Assembly: GCA_947179485.1 (NCBI GenBank)
Contig: OX359246.1
Span: 73,249,508 to 73,313,507, forward strand
DNA: 64,000 nucleotides
Reading direction: 5' to 3'
DNA from: Allacma fusca
Taxonomy: Eukaryota > Arthropoda > Collembola > Symphypleona > Sminthuridae
Shown: piece by piece, positions 24,342 to 36,743 of the stretch
Position numbering within the stretch: the stretch's first letter is position 1
Layout of the letters: each line of letters starts with the position of its first letter
Program-made: the position numbers and the translations under genes
Notes under the pieces: model-generated
Seen by the model: the letters and a program-made list of their open reading frames with translations, nothing else
Database searches by the model: none
Told to the model about the DNA's origin: nothing

Positions 24342-25240
24342 ATTTTGAAGGCATCGAACAATTTGACGTGCTGTGTTGTGCTGTGTATTTCCCCGCCATG
24401 TTGTACGGAAGACATACGCAAGGAATTGGGAAGCACCCTTTGACAATATCTCATTTATTTGGAATTTCTTTGATGCTAAGAACTATGTATGTTACATTTT
24501 TCTTCGAAGATGGCGAACAGTCCTTCAATTGGGGAGGTCAGTCGGGATTCAATTCAGTGCCACAGATTATTATTTCCATCATTTTTTCCTGGCTTTGCGT
24601 CAAATCCGACGGAATCAATCCAAGGTGAGTTTCAACCATACTATTTAATCGATATATTTTTCGACATTTGTTTAATTTTTGTTAACAGTGATAATTATTT
24701 AATTGATTAATTAATCATTTAATTTTAATACACAATCTCATCGTTCTTCGAAAATGTTAACAAAATTAGAATTAATTTATTTTAGAAATTGTATCGGGAT
24801 TGTACATCCAAAGGGACAACTACAGAATTTATGTTTCAAACTTCGATCAGATTCTTGAGAAAATTTTCCGTTTACCCTTTTTTCTTCATGGAATGGTTCA
24901 ATGACCCATTTCATGCCGAAGATCCAACTACGTTGGCTGGCTACGATGGTCATCTGGAAAACTTTCCGAAACTCATCAGCTCGGAACCCAAGTTACTGAG
25001 AAAATCTTTGATAGTACTCATCGGAGACCACGTGAGTCGATGGGGACACTACGATGGCCGATCTATGGATAGCTACATCGAAAGAGCTACCCCGCCCCTT
25101 TTCATCCGTATCCCAGACCAAATGGCCGAGGAATTTCCTCATATCGTCCACACTACGATTTAATTCCAAAATTTTAACCACCCATTTCGACGTTCAACAC
25201 ACTCTTCGTCACATTTTACAATAGTTCAAGCCGTAAGTAA
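24342..25240 (+). pseudogene. DUF229 pseudogene fragment, unit 2
   Basis: Exon 1 is absent. Exon 2 begins correctly after TTATCAG at 24341, but after about 45 bases it is fused by deletion to the middle of exon 3 at the sequence ccccgccatgttgtacgg. The exon 3 donor (after 24624) and exon 4 acceptor (before 24786) survive. Exon 4 runs to the HILQ region and stops. The GDHG motif is altered to GDHV, and the frame breaks after EEFPHIVH. The remaining C-terminal third is replaced by AT-rich insert sequence. Non-functional. Confidence 0.88.
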
Positions 25241-26070
25241 AATACTTCAGGTTACATTACTGAAATACAAAAAAAAACAATACCTGGTCGGTAATTTAAA
25301 ATTCAAAATGCTGTATTTTAAATACAATAAGTTTCTTAAAATACCCAAATAATGCTCACTATTTTCAGTTTCTGTTACTCAAACAGCTTTGGAAAGCAGC
25401 AAAACATAATTAGGTAACTAATCACTTCAATGACTGGATATAAGACTTGTGCTGTAACCAATGATTCAACTTTTGTTCAATTGGGCAGTCCATTAATTAT
25501 AATTACATTGACTAACAATAATCAGTTATTTTGATTGTTTATTAAGTAATGTCGATTATTTTGATATTTTCAGTATCCGAGTTAGTATCGAGGTAGTTAG
25601 GAAAATTGAATTGAGTGTCCTCGGCGGATCTAAAATATTGTTGTTAAAGAGGCAAACTGGTCTAACTGGTAAGTGATGTACAAAAGCATGCGCGTGTAGA
25701 CTATTTTGCCTATTCAGTGACGATATGCAATATTGAATATCGAGAACCTGAACATGTTCGATGCATCTAGTAAACGGGATTCAATCCAACGTATTTTATT
25801 GCATTGCTTAAATGGAATTCTCACAGATATTGAACATCATGCAAACTACAAACAATGTCAAAGTTGTAATCATGCTGATGAAAAGTATTTTGAGCCAAAT
25901 ACATTATTTTAAATAAATTTTCCAGGCCCTTGAAAGTGAGGAAATACAAAATACTTTCGTACTTACAGGCCCTTAAAATACTAAGTACAAAATACTTGCT
26001 CACTGCTTGCTAACTTTAAAATATAAAATAATTTGTGGTCTAAAAATACGTATTTGAAAATACTGTATTA
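25241..26070. mobile_element. Probable AAATAC-word element within the DUF229 remnant
   Basis: Replaces the DUF229 3' coding region. Its edges are rich in AAAATAC/GTATTTT words (about 25247-25350 and 25920-26065), as in some hAT-type elements, but no precise terminal repeats or target-site duplication could be read. An insertion combined with deletion of host sequence is likely. Confidence 0.4.
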
Positions 26071-26710
26071 ACAGGGGACAATTAAACAAACATTGACATG
26101 AAAATTATGGTATAATTTTTAAATTTTTTATATAAAATTTTGAAGCACATAAAATGTAATAAATATAATCTCAGACCAAGGGATGAAGTGATATTTGGGC
26201 GACTCATATCGGTTGATATTTTAGCAATGCCCAGAAAACTTTTATGCTGAGAACTGTGTAACTCGGACAGCGCCTTTGTCGATTCCTTATGTATTAGGAT
26301 GTATTTAAACGTGGACTATTTTAATTTCCGTATAACCAAGATTAGTACGGACTACGGTTCTGTAATCTATTATTATCACCCTACCCATGTCATACACTGT
26401 AATGTGCATCCTCTCCAAGTTTAACAAAACCATTACCATTTTAACATCAACTTTCCTCCAATCGTTTGTATTGTTCCCTCCTTGTTCTTTTTCATCCTCC
26501 AAAATGCAATCACCAAATATCAAAAAGAATACGAATAAAGATTGATAATTAACTATTCCAGGGTTAATGATTAGCATCAAGTCTACAATTATTAGATTTT
26601 GTTTAGAATTTCTTACATTTATAAGAACACCCGTTATTATCTTACAATAAATATTCAATATGTCATGTATCATAATTTGAAATGTTTGGCATTCATTTTT
26701 ATTTTGTGAT

Positions 26711-26956
26711 GTAAAACCGGATGAAGCTTTTTGCTGTAGCAAATATGAATGTTGCACTCGATATTGCCCAGATTTTTCATGCGGGGTAAGGGCAAATTAA
26801 TTTATTACTTTTAAAACACTTACTTGTCTGTTGCTAACGATCGCTTGTCTGTTTTTGAATTTTTGTTCTTATTACCAGTCATGTAAAGCAGGTGGGGGTT
26901 GGTGTATGTTCAATACGGACTGCTGCACGAATTATTGCATGAACTTGCGTAAGTAG
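26711..26956 (+). CDS. Knottin-like peptide exons, unit 2 (least damaged cassette copy)
   Basis: Exon i (26711-26785) reads CC-x4-CC-x3-C-x4-C, with YECCTRYCPDFSCG, and ends at a GTAAGG donor in phase 0. Exon ii (26879-26956, after TTACCAG) reads SCKAGGGWCMFNTDCCTNYC and then MNLRK and stop: C-x6-C-x5-CC-x3-C, five cysteines, lacking the sixth found in the intact gene at 59 kb. Unlike the copies at 11620 and 45946 the G-run keeps the frame. The acceptor of exon i is weak and no signal-peptide exon was found, so it may be partial or inactive. Family role (defence, ion-channel or other) unknown. Confidence 0.5.
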
Positions 26957-27780
26957 AGCACAATTGAGGATATGAACACTAAATGTGCCTCCGATAAAAT
27001 AATTATTTTATGTTTTTCATATCTTGGGCAACATCGTGATATGGCTGCATAATATTTTTAATGAATTATTTTTAAAAGTGTGAATAAAATGTTTTGCATA
27101 AATTGCAACTGCTCCTTACAAGAAAAAATGTTGAGTGAATATCAAATATGCAAATAAACGACGTTTTATTTCAGTAAACAATAAGCAGTAGTCATATGAG
27201 CAAATTATTTAGCTAATAGTAAGAACAGAAGAATAGGATACTTATAGTAACTAAACTCCAGGAAGGGAAAGGTTGGGGTTAGGGTGGCCGGATTGCTGGA
27301 GGTTTCGCAAGTACACACGGTAGCCATCCTTGTCAAAAGCGTAAACAGTATCAAAGAATACCACCTTGAATCAATATTATTATCTTTATTAATCATTAAC
27401 CTATGAAAACCCGTTTCCAAACCTATTACAGGGTATCGCAAAAATCATCTGTCGTTAGCAATAACGTGCAATGTCATTAACGGAAGGGATAAACTGTACA
27501 GTAGTATTAGAGATTCAGTAGCTAGTCAGAAAAATTCATTTTAGATGATCACTTAAAAATACCCTAACCAAGACGTTTTACTAAGGCACATTTATGGTAT
27601 GCATTCATCATAAGTGATTATAAGGTTTGAGTACTGATCACTATTGGCAACAAACGTTTATTGGCCTCAGGTTATCCAATATTGATCGCTGCTGTTACGT
27701 GACCTCAGATTGTTAAATATTGGTAACAGCATATCTACCTTTTTGAGCTTATACTCCCAAAAACTGGAAAACATGATTGT
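26957..27780. other. Unique spacer, no gene seen
   Basis: AT-rich sequence not shared with the other cassettes. A minus-strand open stretch at 27205-27441 has no recognisable motif and no paralogue here. Confidence 0.5.
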
Positions 27781-27781
27781 G

Positions 27782-28515
27782 ACAAATCTAAAGCCATAAG
27801 CAAATTGTGACAAATATTGACCAATCTAAAGCCAAAAAGCTAATTGTGACGAATGTTGACCAATCTAAAGCCAAAAAGCTAATTGTAGACAATATTGACC
27901 AATTGAAAGCCAAAAGGCTAATTGTGACCAATATTAACCAATCTAAAGCCAAAAAGCTAATTGTGGCCAACATTGACCAATCTAAAGCCAAAAAGCTAAT
28001 TAAGTCCAGTATTAACAAATCTAAAACCAAAAAGCTAATTGTGACCAACATTGACCAATCTAAAGCCGAAAAGCTAATTGTGACCAATGTTGACCAATGT
28101 AAAGCCAAAAAGCTAATTGTGACCAATGTTAACCAATGTAAAGCTAATTGTGACCAATGTTGACCAATCTAAAGCCAAAAAGCTAATTGTGACCAATATT
28201 GACCAATCTACAGCCAAAAAGCTAATTGTGACCAATGTTAACCAATGTAAAGCTAATTGTGACCAATATTGACCAATCTAAAGCCAAATAACTAATTGTG
28301 GACAATATTGACCAATCTAAAGCCAAAAAGCTAATTGTGACCAATATTGACCAATCTTAAGCCAAAAAGCTAATTGTGACCAATATTAACCAATTTAAAG
28401 CCAAAAAACCAATTGTGACTAACATTGACCAATCTAAAGCCAAATAACTAATTCTGGACAATATTAACCAATGTAAAGCCAAAAAACTAATTGTGGCTAA
28501 CATTGGTCAATCTAA
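27782..28515. repeat. 39-bp tandem repeat array
   Basis: About 18-20 units of a roughly 39-bp sequence, core GACCAATCTAAAGCCAAAAA then GCTAATTGT, with some shortened units near 28140 and 28250. Because the unit is a multiple of three, the plus strand stays open over 27807-28163, giving a 13-residue period TNIDQSKAKKLIV. The open frame is most simply a by-product of the repeat. Confidence 0.92.
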
Positions 28516-29195
28516 GGTCTAGAACGTAGCTAGAACCACGTATTCAACTAAAATAGCATCGACTTTCGAAAATGAAAATTTCTTATGGAATTTAACATTG
28601 TAAAATATAGGTTGAAGATGAGGGATTCCCTTAGCTCGCGAATTAGAATATAAACTTCTTTGCGATTTCCCGCGCAAACGAAAGCGAGATGGCACAAACG
28701 TTTGGTCTCGCTGGGACATTGGGCCGGATACCCAAGCTCACACAAAATTCCATTACAATCCCGAGTGGACATGGGGCGAGGGTTACCTGTTAGTGAGTTC
28801 CTAGTAACCAAATATATTTGTAAACAGCGTACGAACTATTTCGGATGAATCACTTCGAAATTATAGTACTACTTCATAAGAACTTAATACTTTGCAAATG
28901 AATACATAAATATATTTGTGTATATTAAAGCACCAGCTACTCTAGCCTTTTGTGATAACGAGCGAGCCCAAATTGACGGATTCCTATTGCGTTTCTTGGG
29001 TTTGCTGCTATTAGCAAAGGGTTCCTGCTCAAAAATGTCCTCATTGATATTGAGTGGCCGGTCCATGATAGATTAATAGTGCAAGTTTTCGATCCGACCA
29101 CGCTACAATTGAAATATGTCCATCAAGATATTTAAAACAGGCGTCATCATTCAATTAAAAAGTACAAATATAAATATTGGGATTTCTTAGTAATA
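28516..29195. other. Spacer with a possible transposon-ORF fragment
   Basis: Contains one minus-strand open stretch from an ATG at 29066 down to 28884 (60 aa). It includes KPKKRNRNPSIWARSLSQKA, resembling a K.R.RNP..W...K basic motif I associate with some transposon-linked arthropod proteins. Too short to assign. Otherwise nothing seen. Confidence 0.3.
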
Positions 29196-29204
29196 TCACA
29201 ACGT

Positions 29205-29620
29205 CGGTACCTGCAGCACAGGCTGAAAAACTTGAGTTCTGAATTAGTCACTCTAAAAAACCGCCTTCATGGAAAGAAAAGGGTGTAGCAGGCTTAAAAA
29301 CTTCAGTTCTGAATTACTCACTCTAAGAAACCGCCTTCATGTAAACAAAAAGGCGTAGCAGGATGGAAAACTTGACTTCTGAATTAGTCACTCTAAAAAA
29401 CCGTCTTCATGTAAAGGACAAGGCGTGTCAGGCTCAAAACTTGAGTTCTGAATTAGTCACTCTAAGAAACCGTCTTCATGTAAAGAACAAGGCGTAGCAG
29501 GCTGGAAAGCTTGAGTTCTGAATTAGTCACTCTAAGAAACCGCCTTCATGGAAAGAACAACGAGAAGCAGGCTGCAAAACTTGAGTTCTGAATTAGTCAC
29601 TCTAAGAAACCGCCATCATA
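29205..29620. repeat. About 70-bp tandem repeat array, part 1
   Basis: Six units with the core CTTGAGTTCTGAATTAGTCA then CTCTAAGAAACCGCCTTCAT, separated by variants of aaagaacaaggcgtagcaggctgg. Near-identical units without coding capacity. Confidence 0.92.
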
Positions 29621-29751
29621 ATTTAAAATCATTTTTGAATCACTTCAGCCTTTAGGAATAATTATATTTGATTTTGATATTCATTTAAGTACCAGTGACA
29701 ATTTTAATTTTATTTACTAAAATAATTATTTTTCAGTAAAAGTATAGAATT

Positions 29752-29957
29752 AGTACCTGAAGCACAGGCTGGAAAACTTGAGTTCTGTTTTAGTCACTCT
29801 AAGAAACCGCCTTCATGCAAAGAACAACGAGTAGCAGGCTGGAAAATTTGAGTTCTGAATTAGTCACTCTAAGAAACCGTCTTCATGTAAAGAACGAGTT
29901 GCTGGATGAAAAACTTGAGTTCTGAATCAGTCACTCTAAGGAATTGCCTTCATAATT
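29752..29957. repeat. About 70-bp tandem repeat array, part 2
   Basis: Three more units of the same repeat. Both parts begin with gtacctg(c/a)agcacaggctg and end with ccttcataatttaaaatcat followed by atcacttcagcct. The whole array plus flank was therefore duplicated as a block with different unit numbers. Confidence 0.9.
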
Positions 29958-30029
29958 TAAAATCATTTTCGAATCACTTCAGCCTGTAGGAAATATTATA
30001 TTATATTTTGTTTTTTTTTACCCAGGATG

Positions 30030-31374
30030 TGAACATAATGGTTTTGAAATCATCCCTACTGCATCGCCAAATGAATAATTTTACTACAAAATTTTATAAC
30101 TTGGTGAAAGTCCTAAATCGTATGTTTAGCCCGAGCAGTATTTCGAATAGCTAATATTTATTTGTGGTTAGATAGCAGGAGGGAAATTAAATAGGTTTAT
30201 ACGAACGCGTGTAAATGAAAACACATTAAAGACCATCGACTAAGTTTTTCGGAATACGTTTACTATTTTAATGGAACAATTAGGTTTACAGACGCGTACA
30301 TAAATGTTATTTCGAATTAAGGATTGCAGAAAACATGACATTATATTCAGTTGTGGAATTAGGGGGTGGGGGAAACTTATTTTAAAAAATCTTATAACTG
30401 AATATGAAATTTATGCTAAGAATTCTACCGAAGAGATTATTATTTACACTTTCAGCCAATTTTCAGTAACTACGGATTATTGTAAGCAGGATACCGTCTA
30501 GTCCTGTTCACTTAATTACATGCAATTACATATATTTACTTCCTACGTATGTCCACGTTATCACGATTACAGTTTTATAAATAATTGTTTTAAATAACAA
30601 ACATACAAATAAAATATTATTTAAATTAAAGTAATCAAAACGTTACAATTATACAGCTGAAAGTACCAAGCGTGTGGCCGAAGAAACTGGCATATATTTA
30701 TTGTTTATTGGAAATGTTCATTGAAATATTGTTATTTATATTTAACTTTAATTGATTGGCTGAGTTATGGTTAGTAGAGGAACGCAGTTGCAAATTTGAG
30801 AGAATACTTTGAGACAAGAAGCAGAATAGACTAACATTGCATTGGCTGCAACTTGATTTTGTCTGTCTTTGAATACAAAACTTATGAAACGATTTAAAGC
30901 ATTAAAAGCATATATCTAATTAATTAAGATATATAGAATAAAATAAAAAGCACATTCTATCCAGTCCCAAGCACAAATTGATTATATTCTACCATAAGAG
31001 AATTTGGACTAAAAATGGGTTATTAGAATCCAATTACAACTTCACGGTGGTGGCATTCGTGATTTCAAAAATGTACTGTGTTAAACAGACTGAATGAACA
31101 CAGACTTTCCAGAATCAAAGAACACCATCTAGATATACACGTATTTGCATTTTTTTAAACTAATATAAACCGACGATAAACTAGGTACTCAGGTCTATGA
31201 AATGTAATTGGATATTGTGGTTCACATAGAAAATCCACAATTGCACTTACACATTAAACTAGGTTTGTACAATACGAATGTATTGGCACATTTATGTGTA
31301 TTTAGTATACTTATCGAATCATCTGATATAGGACCATTTGTTTGCAAATATACGTCCCTTTAAATTTGGAAATA
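30030..31374. other. Inter-cassette spacer, unit 3
   Basis: Diverged copy of 800-1485. It contains the recurring open stretch near 30304-30501, judged non-coding for the reason given for 1-1485. About 30650-31320 is unique AT-rich DNA. No gene seen. Confidence 0.5.
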
Positions 31375-32673
31375 TTAACGTGCATTTCGGTTTCCAACAA
31401 TGAGGGACACCGAGTTGTCAATGATAATTTCAAGAAACGTCAAATTTAACTGCCTGTCAATAAACCCAAACCATCCATTTTGAGTGCGAATGGGTTGAGT
31501 ACATCGAAGACGTTTCCGAAACCAAACATTTCCCCGGAATCGCTCCCACGAATACAGAAGTACAACTGAGGTCTCATAATGTCCAGCCACTGAATTCACC
31601 AAGGTGCGAAGTATATAGCAGATTAATATTAACGAATACAGACCTTTCAAATTACGTAAACCAACAGCCAGGTAAGTATTTGAAATAACAACAACAATCA
31701 ACATTGAAAACGTAACGGAGAACGTGTGACCCCACATTTCATTCTGTTCACTCTGTAGGATTCGCAACATGTCAAATTGGCTTGTTATGAGGTCCAGCAT
31801 TCGTGTAGTATGTTCCTTGAAGGACATCAGCTTCAATTGACTACGAAAAATAATAATAGATGCATTTTATTATGATAATGTGATTGCAAACTAACAGTAG
31901 TATATATCAATTTGGAAATGTTACCGTAGTTGCGAAGTCATTATATGGCCATGATACTGTGTGATAACAAAAAGCCAGTGGCATATAAACCATTGTATAC
32001 ACCATAAGTAACATTGGAGAATACTCAACGCAACTCTTGTCGTATTAACTCTTCTTGCGTTTTCCAGCATACCTGTCAAATGATATGCTTTCTCTGGAAG
32101 GACGACTAATCGAAAAAAGTATACAAATAATGCTATCGAGAATATAATGGGTGACTTTTGCAAGACTTTGCAGGCATGACTTGAGCTCTTGGATGGGTTG
32201 GAACCGTTTGCTTGAAGCTTCATCGTTTCAACTGCAATTGTTAAAACCACCCGTGACTAAACATTTTTAATTGATATGTGTAATAGTTACCCATGTCGTA
32301 ATGTCAACTTGCCGAAATGTTTTTCATCCAAATATATCAAACGATTTATGTAATCTTTGGATCCTCTCCAGTAAATAGCACTTTTCAGGCAAACGTTCAA
32401 CACATTTATGGTTGGCAAGGTGAAAGACAAAAAATCTGCAGACTCGCTTGCCGAAGCGTTTTCAGCTTGGAAATATGAAGTATAAATATACCGAACAATA
32501 ACCAAGACAGTGTATATTGAATACACTAACGAATTAATGGTACAGTGCACCGTTTTCCACTTGCTTGGAGCCGTTTCCAAAAATCCAGTCGTGGGATTCC
32601 ATTTGGTTGGGAAAACGCCTAATAGGTATCCCGCTTTAAGTGTTTGTACAAGTAACGATGATTCTGGACTCAT
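31375..32673 (-). CDS. Seven-TM chemoreceptor-like (gustatory-receptor-like), unit 3
   Basis: Three coding exons on the minus strand: 32313-32673, 31925-32231 and 31375-31840. The joined length predicts 377 aa with no stop. The start MSPESSLLVQ is chosen by alignment with the unit 4 paralogue; an upstream in-frame open stretch also exists with a TTTTTACAG just before it. The protein is strongly hydrophobic with multiple membrane segments (for example IIFSIALFVYFFRLVV and SVTFSMLIVVVISNTYLAV) and ends DRQLNLTFLEIIIDNSVSLI. Length, exon number and topology fit insect-type gustatory receptors, but I could not run a search. Intron 1 appears to use a GC donor (GCAAGT after 32313) where unit 4 has GTTAGT. 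Intron 2 is GT-AG. Confidence 0.75.
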
Positions 32674-35600
32674 GTTTAAGCTCTCCTGTAAAAACAAGCT
32701 AGTTATCGTGGTTGCAAAATTTAGGGTACTGATTACAACGAAATATGCTTTTAAAGGAAATGTTTTAATGCAACCTAAATTAGTCAATCTGGTAGTTGCG
32801 AAGCTAAGATAAGTAAGTAGTAAGTATACTTACTAAACGTTATTATTCAGCAATCACGCTGGCGAAATGGAAATTCTGCAAATAAATAAAGATGTATCTA
32901 AATCTACATAGAAATGATTCTAAAGCACAAGTCGTATAGAGTTACGACACTAACACGAATGTATTAGTTTCAACTATAATGCGCCTCGTAGTAAAATGAG
33001 TCGAATAGGTATAAAGAATAGACGATTTACCAGTGAACGATGAACTGTAACCAATACTTAAAAACACCCTTCGTTTTCTAATACCTTACCAATGTAGTAG
33101 CTTACAAGTGCTGTCATGCTGTTTAATAATAATTCGTTTGCTCAAATTAACTGCGAGTTACAGCCTTTTTTACTATTTTAATTACCAAATTTCATTAGCA
33201 GCCATGTATAAAGGCTACTTTACACCTATTTAGTATTAAAAACATCTACCGGGAAGCTTTGGTCAAACGTATTCAATGTAGTTGTTTTTGTTATAAAAGT
33301 GACCTTTATACGTGGCTGCTAATGAAATTTGGTAATTAAATTAGTATACAATAGATGCTTTACTCGCAATGCATTTTAATGAAAGAATTAATGAAAGAAA
33401 CATCATGAATTGATAAGCCAGGTACTACAAAAGGAAGGTTGTATTCATGTATAAGGTTACAGGTCCACATTGATGTTTAAAATGGTCTAATCTTCAAACA
33501 TATTCTACTTATTTTACTAAGTCGCGCGTTCTGGTTGAAAATCATTCATTCTATTTAGTGTCACATATAGTTTGCACTTCAAGAATATGACTGCTATAAC
33601 TTCCATGCGAGCTTATCTCTCATTTGTACAAATTTATCCACTTAATCATTTTCTCCTAAATTTTCTGTCATCTACTGTATTTCAGCTACAATTTATTTTA
33701 CTACAGTTAGTTAATTTAATTTATAACCTATGACTGAGTATTCACAGCGGATGTTTTTTTAATTCTGCGTGATTCAAAATAAGAAACGTTTAAACAAAAT
33801 AAACTTTTGTTATTTTGGAAATGAACCTTTAGTTTTAAAAACTGAAAATTGCATCAAAACGGGCTAACTATCGTGCCACAAGTTATAAATTCTATTTCGG
33901 AATTTAAAAAGAAAGTAATAGTAAGTAATATTACGGCGATGAAGCATGTTTCTGACATTGTTTTACACTTTTGACCGCTGTGACATATTTGAAAACCTGG
34001 ACCAGTAATCTCGTAAATTATTTTGATAACGCAGCTTTATTTATTATTTATTTATGCGGTTGCTTTTCTATTACATAAATGGAATGAACATGTTCAATGA
34101 TCTTTTTTTCAAAACTCCGTAATTTCCTTACGAGAGAGCAGAAAAAAATCCTTACGAGATTATTGTGACCCGGATGTTTTTTAGTCAAATCGAAAATATC
34201 AAATGATGAACCCGTCGCAATACACAGAGGTTACGGACTAGAAAAACATGCGACAAGCAAGAAAGGACAGTCTATTTTTGGACCTGTGTATTGGTGTAGC
34301 GCTGAAGAAGTTTCACAATAAAATGTTTTCACAACAGCGACTAAAAGTATTTTTAAGTAAAAGTAAAATCGTCTGCAAACAGGTCTGTACAAAATTATAC
34401 AAAATACTAAGTACATTAAATAATCCGCATATTAATACCAGTGACTCTGTGTTGAGCATTTTGCTGTAATTAAAAGTATCCCCATGCTTAAAATATTTGT
34501 CCTCTTCACATAAGTATATACGAAAATGTTGTTATGACAAAGCCGATGTGGACTAAATTAAATCGATTATGCCATTATGTGATGAGAGATTCAATGCTAA
34601 AACTTTGAGAACATTTTTCTGAAGGAGCAGTGAGTCCCCGATATTAATTTACAGTGCTTAAAAAGACTGACTGATTCTGATCAATAATTTGGCTTGTTTA
34701 TAAATAATTCATGGAATTTCTTATAAAGGCATGACATAAATACATTAAACATTAATGTAATATTTCATTAAACACATTTATCTACAAGGATACTAGTTGG
34801 TAATTACATTATTTAAGTAATCCGCATTGTAGTACCAGGGATACTGCACATGGGGCATTTAGCTTTAATCAAAAAACTTAGTATCTTCACCAGTATTCGG
34901 AATTATTGTTATGACAGAGCCGATGTGGACTAAATTAAATCTATTATGCCCCTTATGTATTGAGAGATTCAATCCTAAAACTTGTATAACTTTTTATAAA
35001 GGAGCGGTGTCCCCGATATTAATTTACAGTGCCGAAAAAGACTCTGATTCTGATTAATAAATGGGCTTGTTTATAAATAATATTTTGAATTGCTTATAAA
35101 GGCATGACATAAGTACATTAAACATTAATGTAATATTTCGTTAAATACATCCATCTCAAATTTCACATCTTTTGACTGACAAGTAAACAATTAAATTATT
35201 CAATGAATTGTGGACAGTGGGAAAACAAGTATTGATATTCTTGACACAATAATGACAAAACAATCGCCAGTCAGCAGTGCTCTCAATTTTACTCATTACT
35301 CGAATTTTTCATAAATGAAAAAGCCCCTGAGTAAGTAAAAAGTAAGTACTGGACATCATGAGAGACAAAATTATGAGTAAAGAGTAAGTAAGGGTGTCTA
35401 ACTGAGAGCACTGCCAGTCAGTCAGCAACTCGTGGTTCTAGCAGTACTGTCAGACGTCGAGGATTTGCATGGGCAGACCAGGAATCATGGTTAGGCGGCG
35501 GAAGGAAAGCTTTGTGAAGCAGTTTATGGTGTCGCACATGGAATCGTTCTGTCATAATTTATACTTACAGCAAATACCACGGTAAATTCACGATGATGAT

Positions 35601-36430
35601 GGTTTTAATGAAAACTAGGCTTTGCAACAAGAATAATTAGCTGCTTCAAATAATTTGACAGATATTCCGTGTGGTAAGGTGTTTATAAGACAAAAGCATA
35701 AACGTATTTGTGTCATTGCAGGTAAACATAAGCGACAGTAATAAAAAAATATTACATTGTGAGCCCTATTTTTAATCCTCAATATTAATATGGTATTTCG
35801 ATTTTGGCAAATGTAATTTCGATTTCGAACCTTAGAACAGGTGTTCCTACTGCATCGCATGGGTTCAGGTCGCACCCGGGTATTTGGGTTCAGGTCCAGG
35901 TTCAGGTTCAGTATGGGTGCATGTATTTTGGACCCAATAATTATGTGCCCTTTCTGGGTACAATATTTTTTACTCGCAAAATTGGGTCAAGGTTCAGGTT
36001 TAGGATCAAACCCTCTCAATTTCTTCATTATTTGCACAAATTGTCTCATTCACATCACAACTAGGGGATTTATGAAAAATCATGTACTTAGTATCATGCA
36101 TACAAAGTGTTATGCATTCTTATTCATTTGAAATATATTTTGTACTTTTAATACAAGATAAAGTAAAAAAAAGTTCTGATTTACAAGTACCCAAACATGT
36201 TCAGGTCCGATACAAAAATACCCGGGTTCAGGTTGTCTTTTGGGTACTTTTTCGGGTTCATGTACTAATCAGGTGCGGGTACTACAAAAACGCAATTGGG
36301 TCAGGTTCAGGTTCGAAATTTGAACTCGTTAAATGGGTACATTTTCAGGTACGGGTTCACGCTTTTGAGGTACCCAGAGTTTGGGTCCAGGTCCAGGTAC
36401 AAGTTTGACTGTTTTGAACCCATGCGATGC
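32674..36430. other. Cassette spacer, unit 3
   Basis: Diverged counterpart of 2430-6100, with the same recurring GAGAGAGCAGAAA and gacaaagccgatgtgg blocks. It includes a direct duplication of about 350-400 bp (near 34500-34700 and 34880-35080). The element listed at 35848-36434 occupies its end. No gene seen. Confidence 0.55.
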
Positions 36431-36434
36431 ACTA
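35848..36434. mobile_element. Non-autonomous TAGTGCATCGCATGGG element, GGTTCAGG words
   Basis: Terminal inverted repeats: TACTGCATCGCATGGGTTCA on the left and TTGAACCCATGCGATGCACT on the right. The interior consists largely of CAGGTTCAGGT/GGGTACAGGT words near both ends with an AT-rich centre. Absent from the matching sites near 19010 and 53480. Flanking gtgttcc/gtgctcc suggests a 7-8 bp target duplication with offset. Confidence 0.8.
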
Positions 36435-36743
36435 GCCGTGCTCCATTTAAATTCCATTGAAAATTAGTAATTTTTGAAATTAGGATTTTAAGTTGACCTG
36501 ACCGTGGTGACTTTTGGATAACATTTTCATATCGTATTTATTTGGTCAAAAAATTGGGCCAAACTTAGGTATAAGTTAATGAAATCGGTTTGGTTCAAAA
36601 TTATGACATTAAAAGTTTGTTAGAACTAACTAAATAGACTAAATATAACACATCCAGTCGACTTCAACATTAATTTACTCCACACTTCAAGGAGACATGT
36701 GAAATACCCGTAATGCGATCTGAGAGTAAACTGTACGCTACAG

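Noticed and set aside
27782..28515. CRISPR-like array
   Set aside because: Contiguous 39-bp tandem repeat without unique spacers, in eukaryotic DNA.
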